Virus record (IMG/VR): IMGVR_UViG_3300012030_000021
Location: 1 to 20,192 of that record
Origin: a virus
Direction: 5' to 3' (one strand)
Length of the DNA: 20,192 bases
Numbering within the stretch: the stretch's first letter is position 1; every line of letters begins with the position of its first letter. Below are positions 1-7,782 of the stretch, in pieces. The position numbers were made by a program, and so were the translations under genes. The notes below the pieces were generated by a model. The model was given only the letters and a program-made list of their open reading frames with translations. It searched no databases and was not told where the DNA came from.

Positions 1-59
1 GGTCACGCGCAAGCCGCAATGTTTCTCTAGATGCGAACGAAAAAAATGGTGTCCGTCCG

Positions 60-587
60 ATGGCACTAGTAAACAAAAAAACATTGGCAGAAATGTGGCG
101 CAAGGATCCCCGGCAAATTACGCGTTGGGTTGAAGATGGAATGCCTCACACCAAAGAAACCACCGGGCAACGGGAAGTTCTTTTTGATGTTTGCGATGCT
201 ACGGAATGGCGAATATCGCACCAGATGGATAAAAAATTTGGGGAACTTGAAAGGCATAAATTAAGCCAGGCTAAATCGCAGGCGGAGTTATTAGAAATAG
301 AAGTACGTAAAAAGAAAGAAGAAACAATTGTTGTGCAGCAGCTTGAAGATTATCTATTTCCAATATTCCATAACTTTAGATCTAAAATACTTGGTTTACC
401 AAGCGCATTAGCACACGTTATTGCACCGATGAAAGAAGTTACAGAAATTGAAAACACATTACGTGAAAGGCTTTTTCAAGCCCTAGAGGAACTTGCAATA
501 TATGACAGATCAAAACTTATTACTGGAAGAGATATTACGCAACGTCGTAAGGTTGGTATCACCCCCGCCAATACTGAAAGTAAGTGA
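60..587 (+). CDS. terS: Terminase small subunit, lambda Nu1-like
   Basis: This is the DNA-recognition subunit of the packaging motor, expected to bind the phage cos/pac region and load the large terminase. The N-terminus (residues 3-29, VNKKTLAEMW then ITRWVEDGMP) reads like the winged helix-turn-helix of lambda Nu1, which begins MEVNKKQLAD. That alignment supports ATG 60 as the start although no Shine-Dalgarno is visible before it. Residues about 58-95 are charged and helical, and the C-terminal half is helical, as expected for oligomerisation and large-subunit contact. The length of 175 aa is close to Nu1 (181 aa). The 3' end overlaps the large-terminase gene by 86 bases. The same frame is open upstream to the window edge, so an N-terminal extension from an outside start cannot be excluded. 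Confidence 0.85.
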   Translation: MALVNKKTLAEMWRKDPRQITRWVEDGMPHTKETTGQREVLFDVCDATEWRISHQMDKKFGELERHKLSQAKSQAELLEIEVRKKKEETIVVQQLEDYLFPIFHNFRSKILGLPSALAHVIAPMKEVTEIENTLRERLFQALEELAIYDRSKLITGRDITQRRKVGITPANTESK

Positions 588-2397
588 GTGGGCCGACGAA
601 TTTAGATTTTTAAGTAGTGAATCAAGCGCGGAGCCGGGCAAATACTATAGCAGTCGTGCGCCATATCAGCCCGGCATTATGGACGCGGTTAATGATCCTG
701 AAATTGAAATGATCGTTTTAATGGCTTCCGCGCAGGTCGGCAAAACTGAAATACTTAATAACATAATAGGTTATTTTATTGATCAAGATCCGGCCCCGAT
801 GTTGGTAATACAACCCACTTTGTCGATGGGTAAAACTTGGAGTGAAGATCGCCTTTCGCCTATGGTTAGAGATACACCCCGGCTTTCAGATAAAATAAAA
901 CTTAACAGCCGCGACGGTGGCAACACGATCTTTCACAAAAAATTTCCGGGCGGGCATATAACTATTGCCGGTGCAAATTCCCCTGCATCACTTGCAAGCC
1001 GCCCTGTTCGGATCGTTATACTTGATGAGGTTGAACGCTTCCCAAATTCTGCTGGTGATGAAGGCGATCCAACAAGCCTTGCAGAAAAGCGCACAACAAC
1101 ATTTTGGAATCGCAAAATTGTGCAAGTTAGTACCCCAACGACAAAACAAAATAGGAAAATCGGGGCCGCTTATGATTTATCTGATATGCGAAAATATTTT
1201 GTGCCTTGCCCGCATTGCGCGGAAAAGCAAGTTTTAACATGGGAAAGATTAGATTTCAAAGATCCCGAAAACCCTGTTTATATTTGCGAGCATAACGGGT
1301 GTGTTATAGATCACAGCGACAAAACATTTATGCTTAAACATGGCGAGTGGCGAGCCACCGGGAAGGCTGGAAGTACCGCCGGTTTCTATTTAAATGAATT
1401 ATACAGCCCTTGGAGTACGTGGCGGCGCATGGTAGAAACTTTTTTAAAAGTGAAACATGATCCAACAAAATTAAAAACTTTTGTTAATACCGCGCTAGGT
1501 GAAGAATGGGACGATGATTATCTTGAAGGTGACGGCGTTAAATCGGAGGGGGTAGCAGCACGGGCCGAAGAATATAAATTTGATATTCCCGATGGTGTGG
1601 CCCTGCTTACTGCTGGTGTTGATATACAAGATGATCGTATTGAAGGGGAAATTTTAGGCCACGGCCTTAACGATGAAACATGGAGTATTGATTATTTTGT
1701 TATTCATGGAAACCCCGGATCAAAGGAAACTTGGCAAGCATTAGATGACACTTTAGAAAATAAATTTTATCACGAATCCGGCGCGGCCTTTACTATTGCT
1801 TGCGCTTGTATTGATTCTGGTGGTCACTTTACCGATGAAGTTTATCAATATGCAAAATTTAAAAAGCGTCAAGGCCGAACATTTTTCCCAATAAAAGGAT
1901 CTAGTAGTTATAACCAACCGATTGTTGCAAAACCTTCTTTGAATAATGCGTACCGGGTAAAATTATTTTCAGTTGGTACCGACACCGCCAAAGATACAAT
2001 TTATTCTAGGTTGCTAAACACAGAACCGGGGCCGGGCTTCTGTCATTTTCCATTGAAATATGACGATGAATATTATAAACAGCTTACAGCAGAAAAAAAA
2101 GTTACTCGTTACCTTGGCGGCAAACAGCGTAAAAGATGGGAAAAACCAAAGGCCCGCCGCAATGAAGCATTAGATTGCCGGGTTTATAATTTGGCAGCTT
2201 TTGCAATTTGTGGTAAACACATTGATCAAGTTAACGCGCGGGTAATAGCAAGAATACAAGAAGCATGGGCAAAAAAAGGCCCAACCCGTAGCGCAGAAAA
2301 AAAAGAAATAACAAGCAAAAAGAAAAAAATAACTACACAAGAAGCTATAAAACGGGTTAGAATGAAGAAAAGTAAAATTGGCAACCAAAGTAAATAG
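502..2397 (+). CDS. terL: Terminase large subunit, GpA family (ATPase and nuclease)
   Basis: This is the motor ATPase and endonuclease that translocates and cuts phage DNA at the portal. With ATG 502 as start (631 aa) it shows the GpA-family opening (PPPILKVSEWADEFR, then SSAEPGKY and RAPYQPGIMDA), a Walker A-like AQVGKT at residues 77-82, and Walker B VILDEVE with Asp175/Glu176. A zinc-ribbon-like CPHC at 236-239 pairs with a later CEHNGC. The C-terminal RNase H-like nuclease has acidic candidates Asp374 (GVDIQDD), Asp438 (IDSGGH) and Asp558 (EALDCRVYN). A TTG at 493 also lies in frame, but AGAGGA at 485-490 is only 2 bases from it and 11 from ATG 502, so 502 is preferred. The tail is Lys-rich. 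GpA-type enzymes usually make cohesive ends, suggesting a cos site near the window start. Confidence 0.95.
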   Translation: MTDQNLLLEEILRNVVRLVSPPPILKVSEWADEFRFLSSESSAEPGKYYSSRAPYQPGIMDAVNDPEIEMIVLMASAQVGKTEILNNIIGYFIDQDPAPMLVIQPTLSMGKTWSEDRLSPMVRDTPRLSDKIKLNSRDGGNTIFHKKFPGGHITIAGANSPASLASRPVRIVILDEVERFPNSAGDEGDPTSLAEKRTTTFWNRKIVQVSTPTTKQNRKIGAAYDLSDMRKYFVPCPHCAEKQVLTWERLDFKDPENPVYICEHNGCVIDHSDKTFMLKHGEWRATGKAGSTAGFYLNELYSPWSTWRRMVETFLKVKHDPTKLKTFVNTALGEEWDDDYLEGDGVKSEGVAARAEEYKFDIPDGVALLTAGVDIQDDRIEGEILGHGLNDETWSIDYFVIHGNPGSKETWQALDDTLENKFYHESGAAFTIACACIDSGGHFTDEVYQYAKFKKRQGRTFFPIKGSSSYNQPIVAKPSLNNAYRVKLFSVGTDTAKDTIYSRLLNTEPGPGFCHFPLKYDDEYYKQLTAEKKVTRYLGGKQRKRWEKPKARRNEALDCRVYNLAAFAICGKHIDQVNARVIARIQEAWAKKGPTRSAEKKEITSKKKKITTQEAIKRVRMKKSKIGNQSK

Positions 2398-2405
2398 CGT
2401 ACATT

Positions 2406-2969
2406 ATGACAACAACCGTACCTAGTATTGAACCAGATTGTTTTATTGTAGGCGATTCCGTAACATGGAAGCGTAGCTTTGATTGCTACCGTGCAAGCGA
2501 TGGTTGGACTTTAACATATAGCATCAAAGGTGCCGCAAACATTGTTGATGTTGTTGCCGCGGCTTCTGGTGATGATCATCTTGTTACAATTTCTGCCGCC
2601 ACGACGGGCGCATATACTGCCGGTGATTATTGGTGGCAAGCAAAGGCTTCAAAAGCTGGTGAAGTTATCACCGTTGATCATGGCACCCTTGAAATACTTG
2701 CGGATCTAAGTACATTATCTGCCGCACATGATGGGCGCACCCATTATCAAATTGTGCTTGATGCGCTAGAAGCCACATTACAAGGCAAGGCCACACTTGA
2801 TCAACAAAGTTATTCTATTTCGGGCCGTTCTATTTCTCGTTTATCACCACAAGAAATTTTAGATTGGATTGATAAATATAGATCGCTTGTAAACCGCGAC
2901 AAAAATAAAGAAGCCTTGCGCCGGGGAACTGGCAAAGGCTCTAACAAAGTAGGGGTTAGGTTTACATGA
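2406..2969 (+). CDS. gpW-like head-tail connector with N-terminal beta domain
   Basis: This 187-aa protein sits between large terminase and portal, where lambda has gpW. Residues 1-100 look beta-rich (DSVTWKRSF, GWTLTYSIKG, AGDYWWQA, VDHGTLEIL), like a small Ig-type fold. Residues about 110-187 look helical, with SISGRSISR at 137-145 followed by SPQEILDWIDKYRSLV. This resembles the gpW-type joining domain, whose C-terminus also carries a GR-V motif before a helix. It probably seals the packaged head below the portal or gives the tail its docking surface. Lambda gpW is only about 68 aa, so the N-terminal domain is extra. The stop overlaps the portal start (ATGA), implying coupled translation. 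The family is assigned by position and motif; the function is inferred. Confidence 0.6.
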   Translation: MTTTVPSIEPDCFIVGDSVTWKRSFDCYRASDGWTLTYSIKGAANIVDVVAAASGDDHLVTISAATTGAYTAGDYWWQAKASKAGEVITVDHGTLEILADLSTLSAAHDGRTHYQIVLDALEATLQGKATLDQQSYSISGRSISRLSPQEILDWIDKYRSLVNRDKNKEALRRGTGKGSNKVGVRFT

Positions 2970-4489
2970 ACATAATGAACTTCTTTAAACGAAACAAAAA
3001 ACCGGCCCCGGCTCAAAAGCGGGGCTTTACTGCTGCAAAAATGACAGATCTAACGGCTGGTTGGGGAACAACAACCGTATCTTTAGACAGTGAATTACGC
3101 GGGGATCTAAGAAGTTTACGGGCAAGGTCAAGAAATTTAGCGCAAAACGATCCATATTTTAAAAGATTCCTACAACTTGCCCGCCAAAATGTGGTTGGAT
3201 CTAATGGGATTCGCTTAAAATCTGATGTACAAGAAGAAACAAAAGACGGTATTAAAAGAGATGAAGCCGCAATAAAAACTATACAAGCAGCGTGGAACGA
3301 TTGGGGCCGTGCTGAAAATTGCACCGTTCGTAAAAATGTAACGTGGCGCATGTTTCAAGAAGTGGCATTACAACAGGCTATGCGTGATGGTGAAGTATTT
3401 ATACGAAAGATTAGAAACTACAAGGGCAATGATTATAAATTTGCGCTTGAAGTTATTAATGCTGATAACCTAGATGAAGGCTTTGAAAAGCGGTTATCTA
3501 ATGGCAATTATATTAAAATGGGTATTGAGTTTGATAAATGGAGTACGCCCATTGCGTACCATTTTTGGAAAAACCCGCCTAACGAATATACCATTACAAC
3601 GCACCAAAGAAACGAAAGGATCTGCGTACCTGCAAAGGATGTGATCCATTTATTTATGCCAGAAGATCTTTCACAAAGCCGCGGCTTTCCGTGGGGCGTA
3701 ACATCTATGTTAAGAACTCAAAAGCTTAATGGTTACGAAGATGCAGAAGTATCGGCAGCACAGGCCGCGGCCCGGCATATGGGCTTTTTTATGTCAGCAG
3801 ATGGCGAAAGCTATAATGGCGATGGTAACGGCACTAGCGCAAGCGGTAAAGAACGGCCTGTATCTGAAATGGAAGGCCTGGAATATGAGCAATTGGCACA
3901 CGGCATAGAATATAAATCCGCAAATAAAGAGCATCCAACGGGCGCATATGAAGCATTTATTAAAGGTGTGCTACGTGGCATAGCTTCCGGCCTTGGTATT
4001 GGCTACAACACACTTGCAAATGATTATGAAGGTGTAAACTTTTCTTCATTGAGGCAATCCAATCTAACGGAAAGGGATTGTTGGCGTTCGGTGCAAAAGT
4101 GGCTTATTGAAACTTTGCACGAAGAAGTATTTACCGATTGGCTATGGATGGCATTAGCTACAAGGAAAGTTGCCTTGCCTCTTGATAAGTTTGATAAATT
4201 TAAAGCCGCTAAATGGCAACCGCGCGGGTGGCAATGGGTTGATCCTTTGAAAGAAATCAATGCCAATAAGGAGGCTATTAATAATAATCTTACTTCTGCA
4301 ACCGAAGTTGCGGCGCAACAAGGCTATGATCTAGAAAGTATTTATAAAGATATTGCCGATGAAAAGAAATTACGGGCAAAATACGGTATAGCGGAGGTAG
4401 TAGAAGCGGCCCCGGCGGCGCAACCATTGCCCGAAGGTGATGCCGACGACGACGCCGCCGACAACAAGCAAAAACCAAAAAAGGATTGA
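2966..4489 (+). CDS. Portal protein, lambda family
   Basis: The portal forms the twelve-subunit ring at the capsid vertex through which DNA enters and leaves and onto which terminase and tail dock. The 507-aa product has the expected order: a basic N-terminus, RARSRNLAQNDPYFKRFL, then GSNGIRLKSD, a WNDWGR segment, RDGEVFIR, the EVINADNLD patch, PAKDVIHLF, then RGFPWGV and LNGYEDAEVSAAQ, all typical of lambda gpB-type portals. The Asp/Ala-rich tail (about 480-507) looks disordered. ATG 2966 is preceded by a GGGGTTAGG purine stretch and overlaps the upstream stop; a second in-frame ATG lies at 2975. No frameshift or truncation is visible. Confidence 0.93.
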   Translation: MNIMNFFKRNKKPAPAQKRGFTAAKMTDLTAGWGTTTVSLDSELRGDLRSLRARSRNLAQNDPYFKRFLQLARQNVVGSNGIRLKSDVQEETKDGIKRDEAAIKTIQAAWNDWGRAENCTVRKNVTWRMFQEVALQQAMRDGEVFIRKIRNYKGNDYKFALEVINADNLDEGFEKRLSNGNYIKMGIEFDKWSTPIAYHFWKNPPNEYTITTHQRNERICVPAKDVIHLFMPEDLSQSRGFPWGVTSMLRTQKLNGYEDAEVSAAQAAARHMGFFMSADGESYNGDGNGTSASGKERPVSEMEGLEYEQLAHGIEYKSANKEHPTGAYEAFIKGVLRGIASGLGIGYNTLANDYEGVNFSSLRQSNLTERDCWRSVQKWLIETLHEEVFTDWLWMALATRKVALPLDKFDKFKAAKWQPRGWQWVDPLKEINANKEAINNNLTSATEVAAQQGYDLESIYKDIADEKKLRAKYGIAEVVEAAPAAQPLPEGDADDDAADNKQKPKKD

Positions 4490-4565
4490 CAACGAAATAA
4501 AAAGGTTAATTAAACCAAAAGTTTTGTTATAGTATCTGTATCACTTATTATTTAAGGGGCTAAAA
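4486..4565 (+). promoter_or_regulatory. Candidate promoter region ahead of the capsid gene
   Basis: This is the first sizeable intergenic gap in the late block. It is AT-rich and contains a perfect TTGACA (4486-4491, overlapping the portal stop) and, 36 bases further on, TATAGT at 4528-4533, which is a good -10. The TTGACA has no convincing -10 at 16-18 bases, and the TATAGT has only a weak TTAATT (4506-4511) as -35, so neither pair is a clean sigma-70 promoter. The 11-mer TTTGTTATAGT (4523-4533) recurs exactly in the second control region at 19157-19167. The capsid gene then has a strong AAGGGG Shine-Dalgarno. A capsid-boosting promoter is an inference. Confidence 0.35.
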
Positions 4566-6449
4566 ATGAAAACAAAAGACAAAATACAAGTAGGCACGTT
4601 GTTTAGGGCTATGCCTCTTAGTAATATTGACGAAGAAAAAAGAACCGCAGAAATATCCTTTTCAAGTGAATTACCAGTTGAAAGGTTTTTTGGCGATGAA
4701 ATACTTGATCATGCAGTTGATAGCGTGCGCCTTGAGTGGCTGAATTCAGGCCGCGCACCATTACTTGCAGACCATAACAATAGTGTGCATGATCAAATTG
4801 GAGTTATTGAAAAGGCCGAAATCGGCGGCGACAAGAAAGGCCGTGCCGTTGTGCGCTTTGGGAAAGGTGCATTAGCCGAAGAACTTTTTAATAATGTGAA
4901 AGACGGGATTATGTCGGCGGTTTCCGTTGGCTATCGTATTCACAAAATGGTACTTCAATCCTCAGAAGATGCGAAAGATGTTTTTCGTATTACAGACTGG
5001 GAACCACTAGAAGTATCGCTTGTTTCCGTTCCCGCGGATAAAGATGTTGGTTTTGGCAGGGATGCACAAACCGGCGGAAAGTGGGACGTAGACGTTAAAC
5101 GTAATGAAACCCCTTTAAAACCTAATTTGGAGTCTACGGACATGAAAACTAAAAACCAACCATTACGCGCACCAGAGAACGAAGGCGGCGCGGCAGCAGC
5201 AACGGGAATTTCCGAAGCTGATGTAAAAGCAAGATCTGCAATAGCGGTTAAAAATCGTGATGCAGAAGTTGCACGTATTATTGAAATCGGGAAAAAGTTT
5301 AACCAAGGCGACGCGGCTACTGCTGCCATTCGCGATGGTCAAACAAGCGATAGCTTCCTTGATTTTGCTCTTTCTAATTCTGATGAAGCCGAGGCGGTAC
5401 GCTCAACCGGTGAAATCGGACTTACTAAAAAAGAAGGCGAAGGCTTTAGCTTTTTACGTGCAATGAATGCGGTTGATTCTGGTAATTGGACAGGCGCAGA
5501 ATTTGAAAAAGAAGTTTGCGAAGCAACCCAAAAACTAAACAAATCCCGTAAATATGATGGCTTGGCTATTCCTATGGATGTTATGCTTTCCGGTAATGAA
5601 CGTACAGCAACTAAAATGATGCAACGTGATTTATCTGCTGGTGTACTTGATTCTGGTGGTTACTTGGTTGGCACAACACATGCAAGCGGTTCATTTATTG
5701 AATTGTTACGCGCTCAATTGCTACTTTCAAAACTTGGTGTTCGTATTCTTTCGGGCCTTGTTGGTAATGTTGCTATTCCTAAACTTACAGGCGGTGCAAC
5801 TGCTTATTGGGTTAACGAAGGCTCAGACGTTACAGAAAGCACACCGGGTACGGGAAGTGTTACTTTAACACCTAAAACAGTTGCTGGTCATGTTGATGTA
5901 ACACGTAAGTTATTGAAACAATCTAGCCCTGATGTTGAATCGTTGATACGTGAAGATCTTGCACTTTCAATTGCTCTTAAAATCGAAGCTGCTGCATATA
6001 ACGGTACCGGTGCTTCTGGTGAGCCTTTAGGAATCCTTAATACTACTGGTATTGGTTCTGAAACTTTGGGTACTCCTGCAACATTTGGTGATTATGTAAA
6101 CATGGAAACCGAAGTTGCTACCGACAATGCTTTATTTGGATCCCTTAACTACGTTATGACTCATGCCCTAGCCGGTGACGCTAAACAGAACCTTAAAGCT
6201 TCTGCTGTATCTGGTTTTATTTGGGATAAAAACGAAGTTAACGGACACCCTGCATATCGCACTTCGCAAATGCCAACAGGCAAAGCAATCTTTGGAAACT
6301 TCCGCGATGCAATTATTGGTGAGTGGGGTTCTTTGGATCTTACGCTTGATAAATCCAATCAAAACAAATCCGGTGGCATGGAAATTGTTGCGATGCAAGA
6401 TATTGATTTTGCAGTACGTCACGCAGAAAGTTTTTGTGCAGGAGTTTAA
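4566..6449 (+). CDS. Fused prohead protease, scaffold and major capsid protein (HK97 type)
   Basis: This one 627-aa reading frame joins two normally separate head proteins. Residues 1 to about 170 match the HK97-type prohead protease (peptidase U35): PLLADHNN with His70, a MSAVSVGY block whose Ser120 is the likely nucleophile, and EPLEVSLVSVPAD with Glu149. Residues 193 to about 300 are charged and probably helical, like the HK97 delta/scaffold domain. Residues about 300-627 are the HK97-fold shell protein: DSGGYLVGTTH, ELLRAQLLLSKLGVR, GNVAIPKLTGG, AYWVNEGSDVTES, then DLALSIALKIEAAAYNGTG and EPLGILNTTGIG. The protease would cut the scaffold and release the mature shell subunit. A Shine-Dalgarno plus ATG at codon 193 could make the 435-aa capsid precursor separately. 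A hairpin follows the stop. Confidence 0.92.
   Translation: MKTKDKIQVGTLFRAMPLSNIDEEKRTAEISFSSELPVERFFGDEILDHAVDSVRLEWLNSGRAPLLADHNNSVHDQIGVIEKAEIGGDKKGRAVVRFGKGALAEELFNNVKDGIMSAVSVGYRIHKMVLQSSEDAKDVFRITDWEPLEVSLVSVPADKDVGFGRDAQTGGKWDVDVKRNETPLKPNLESTDMKTKNQPLRAPENEGGAAAATGISEADVKARSAIAVKNRDAEVARIIEIGKKFNQGDAATAAIRDGQTSDSFLDFALSNSDEAEAVRSTGEIGLTKKEGEGFSFLRAMNAVDSGNWTGAEFEKEVCEATQKLNKSRKYDGLAIPMDVMLSGNERTATKMMQRDLSAGVLDSGGYLVGTTHASGSFIELLRAQLLLSKLGVRILSGLVGNVAIPKLTGGATAYWVNEGSDVTESTPGTGSVTLTPKTVAGHVDVTRKLLKQSSPDVESLIREDLALSIALKIEAAAYNGTGASGEPLGILNTTGIGSETLGTPATFGDYVNMETEVATDNALFGSLNYVMTHALAGDAKQNLKASAVSGFIWDKNEVNGHPAYRTSQMPTGKAIFGNFRDAIIGEWGSLDLTLDKSNQNKSGGMEIVAMQDIDFAVRHAESFCAGV
5129..5144 (+). 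promoter_or_regulatory. Internal ribosome binding site and in-frame ATG in the protease-capsid fusion
   Basis: GGAG at 5129-5132 lies 9 bases before ATG 5142-5144, which is codon 193 of the fusion and in frame. Initiation here would give a 435-aa protein starting MKTKNQ, strikingly like the MKTKDK start of the full fusion. It would hold only the scaffold and capsid domains. The position is exactly at the expected protease/scaffold junction. Use of the site is inferred, by analogy with lambda Nu3 made from inside gene C. Confidence 0.55.
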
Positions 6450-6468
6450 TAGCTCTTGTTGAAAAACG

Positions 6469-6490
6469 GGGGGCCGCTTATGTGGCCCCC
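6469..6490 (+). terminator. Strong GC hairpin after the capsid gene
   Basis: A 9-bp stem GGGGGCCGC / GTGGCCCCC (one G-U pair) closes the 4-base loop TTAT, 19 bases after the capsid stop. The following TATACTGTTTTAAA is T-containing but not a clean U-tract. It could be a leaky terminator or a 3' mRNA-stabilising structure that raises capsid expression over the downstream genes. Confidence 0.6.
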
Positions 6491-6526
6491 TATACTGTTT
6501 TAAACAAATAAAAAAAAGGTAATTTT

Positions 6527-7000
6527 ATGTCTAAAATTAAAACAATCAATATATTGCGCGGTGTTGGTATTAACGGCGTTATGTATCAACCAGGTAAAAC
6601 AGTTAGAGTTTCAGAAGAAGTTGCAACACAGTTGCTACGCACTAGCAAAGCCGAATTGGCCCCAGAAAAAAAAGAATCAATAAGCCACGCGCAAAAACTA
6701 GAAGAAAAACAAGAAGGCCCGGCGGCTACAACAGAGCATCAAGATAAAGTTGCAGCAAATAAAGAAGGTGCCGGCAAGCCCGCACCAACCGGCGCAACTG
6801 ATGAAGAAAAATTTGTCGCTGTAAAAGAAGCAATTGCTTCACTTGATGAAGATAATAAAAAGCTTTTTAATAGCGAAGGTGAACCGCTTTGTAATGTTTT
6901 ATCTGATAAGGTAGGCTTTAAAGTTGATGGAAAGTTACGCGATGAAGCAACGCTTTCAATCATGGCGGATGCAGAAGAAGAAGAAAAAGTAGGCGAGTAA
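6527..7000 (+). CDS. FI-like two-domain protein between capsid and FII-like genes (function uncertain)
   Basis: The 157-aa product occupies the slot of lambda FI, between capsid and FII genes. Residues 1-44 form a compact domain (INILRGVGINGVMYQPGKTV, then RVSEEVATQLL and a TSKAEL end) reminiscent of the C-terminal part of lambda gpFI and of small domains in Mu-like phage proteins that read '...G..y.pG..v.v....A..L...G.A'. Residues about 45-92 are a Lys/Glu/Pro/Ala-rich, probably disordered linker. Residues about 93-157 form a second small helical domain (VKEAIASLDEDN, GEPLCNVLSDKVGFKV) like the C-terminal domain of Mu-type HI1506 proteins. It may assist DNA packaging or act at the capsid surface. 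The AAAAGGT upstream is an acceptable Shine-Dalgarno. Confidence 0.5.
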   Translation: MSKIKTINILRGVGINGVMYQPGKTVRVSEEVATQLLRTSKAELAPEKKESISHAQKLEEKQEGPAATTEHQDKVAANKEGAGKPAPTGATDEEKFVAVKEAIASLDEDNKKLFNSEGEPLCNVLSDKVGFKVDGKLRDEATLSIMADAEEEEKVGE

Positions 7001-7005
7001 AAAAT

Positions 7006-7308
7006 ATGGCGTTCACCGAAGATTTTACCGAGTTTTTCAACACCGACGATTTTGCCGTTACTGCTTCTTATACAGAAACCGGGCAAAGTGCCGTTAATGT
7101 TGATGGAATCTTTGACGATGAATATTTACTTGAAGAAGGCGGAAGCGTTGGCTTTGCGAGTAGCACCCCGGTTTTCCATTGTGCTACCTCTAGCGTTTCC
7201 GCCGCCGCCCCTAACGATCTTATTACAATAAATGGTACTAATTATACCATTGTAAATGTTAGGCCGGACGGATCAGGAACAACAATTTTAATACTAACGG
7301 AAGTGTAA
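7006..7308 (+). CDS. Head-tail joining protein, lambda gpFII-like
   Basis: This 100-aa protein starts 5 bases after the previous stop. It reads MAFTEDFTEFFNTDDFAV, then a DGIFDDEYLL segment, a central STPVFHCATSSV strand and a C-terminal LITINGTNYTIVNVRPDG with GTTILILTEV. This is the layout of the lambda gpFII / Phage_attach family of head-tail joining proteins: a short N-terminal helix, a 'gifd.ey' loop, and an end strand with '..I.g..Y.v....pDg.G...l.L'. It would bind beneath the gpW-like ring and form the platform for the tail terminator. Lambda gpFII is 117 aa, so the length fits. The next gene starts 1 base after its stop. Confidence 0.75.
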   Translation: MAFTEDFTEFFNTDDFAVTASYTETGQSAVNVDGIFDDEYLLEEGGSVGFASSTPVFHCATSSVSAAAPNDLITINGTNYTIVNVRPDGSGTTILILTEV

Positions 7309-7309
7309 A

Positions 7310-7750
7310 ATGCACGGTAGACAACAAATAAGGGATGCACTAGCGACGGCCTTAACGGGCCTTACAACAACGACAACAAATGTTTTTGTTTCGCACACAT
7401 ACCCTATGGACACGGCAAAGCTTCCCGGAATAATTATTTATACAAAAAGTGAAACATCAAATCTTGCGAGTATTGGCAGCAACCCGCTTATAGAACATGA
7501 TTTAGAAGTTGCCATTGAAGCATATGTAAAATCAAATTCGGGTGCCGATGATACAATTGATACCATCCAAAGCGAAATTGAAACCGCAATTGGTGCTTCC
7601 ACAGCCGTACAAAATCTTGTAAAATGGATTATACCGGAAAGCGTGGACGTTCAATTAATGGGGGAAGGCGAAACTTCGGCAGTTGTTGGCGTTTTCGTTT
7701 TTAATGCCCGATATGTTACCCGCGAGGGTGCGCCCGATACTATTATATAA
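7310..7750 (+). CDS. Tail terminator, lambda gpU-like
   Basis: The product is 146 aa, with an N-terminal helix (GRQQIRDALATALTGL), the TYPMDTAKLPGIIIYTKSE strand pair, a central EHDLEVAIEAYVKS segment, a helix DTIDTIQSEIETAI, and a C-terminal beta section ending VVGVFVFNARYVT. This order matches the lambda gpU family, which caps the finished tail tube and forms the tail side of the head-tail joint. Its place directly before the tube gene is that of U in lambda. No separate gpZ-like gene is present, so a gpZ/gpU assignment could be argued; the DALxxxL...LPxIxVY pattern favours U. It has no strong Shine-Dalgarno and is probably translated by coupling. Confidence 0.7.
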   Translation: MHGRQQIRDALATALTGLTTTTTNVFVSHTYPMDTAKLPGIIIYTKSETSNLASIGSNPLIEHDLEVAIEAYVKSNSGADDTIDTIQSEIETAIGASTAVQNLVKWIIPESVDVQLMGEGETSAVVGVFVFNARYVTREGAPDTII

Positions 7751-7782
7751 TGTTTAACTTTTATAACTAAGGAGTAATTAAG

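Noticed and set aside
1-30. C-terminal end of an upstream gene (nine codons then TAG)
   Set aside because: Too short to support; other frames are equally open at the edge.
493-501. TTG 493 as start of the large terminase
   Set aside because: It is only 2 bases from the AGAGGA site, whereas ATG 502 is at workable spacing.
4955-5329. Minus-strand open frames across the window (for example here, 7651-7923 and 19358-19792)
   Set aside because: They mirror strongly family-supported plus-strand genes, have no ribosome sites and give low-complexity, non-protein-like sequences.
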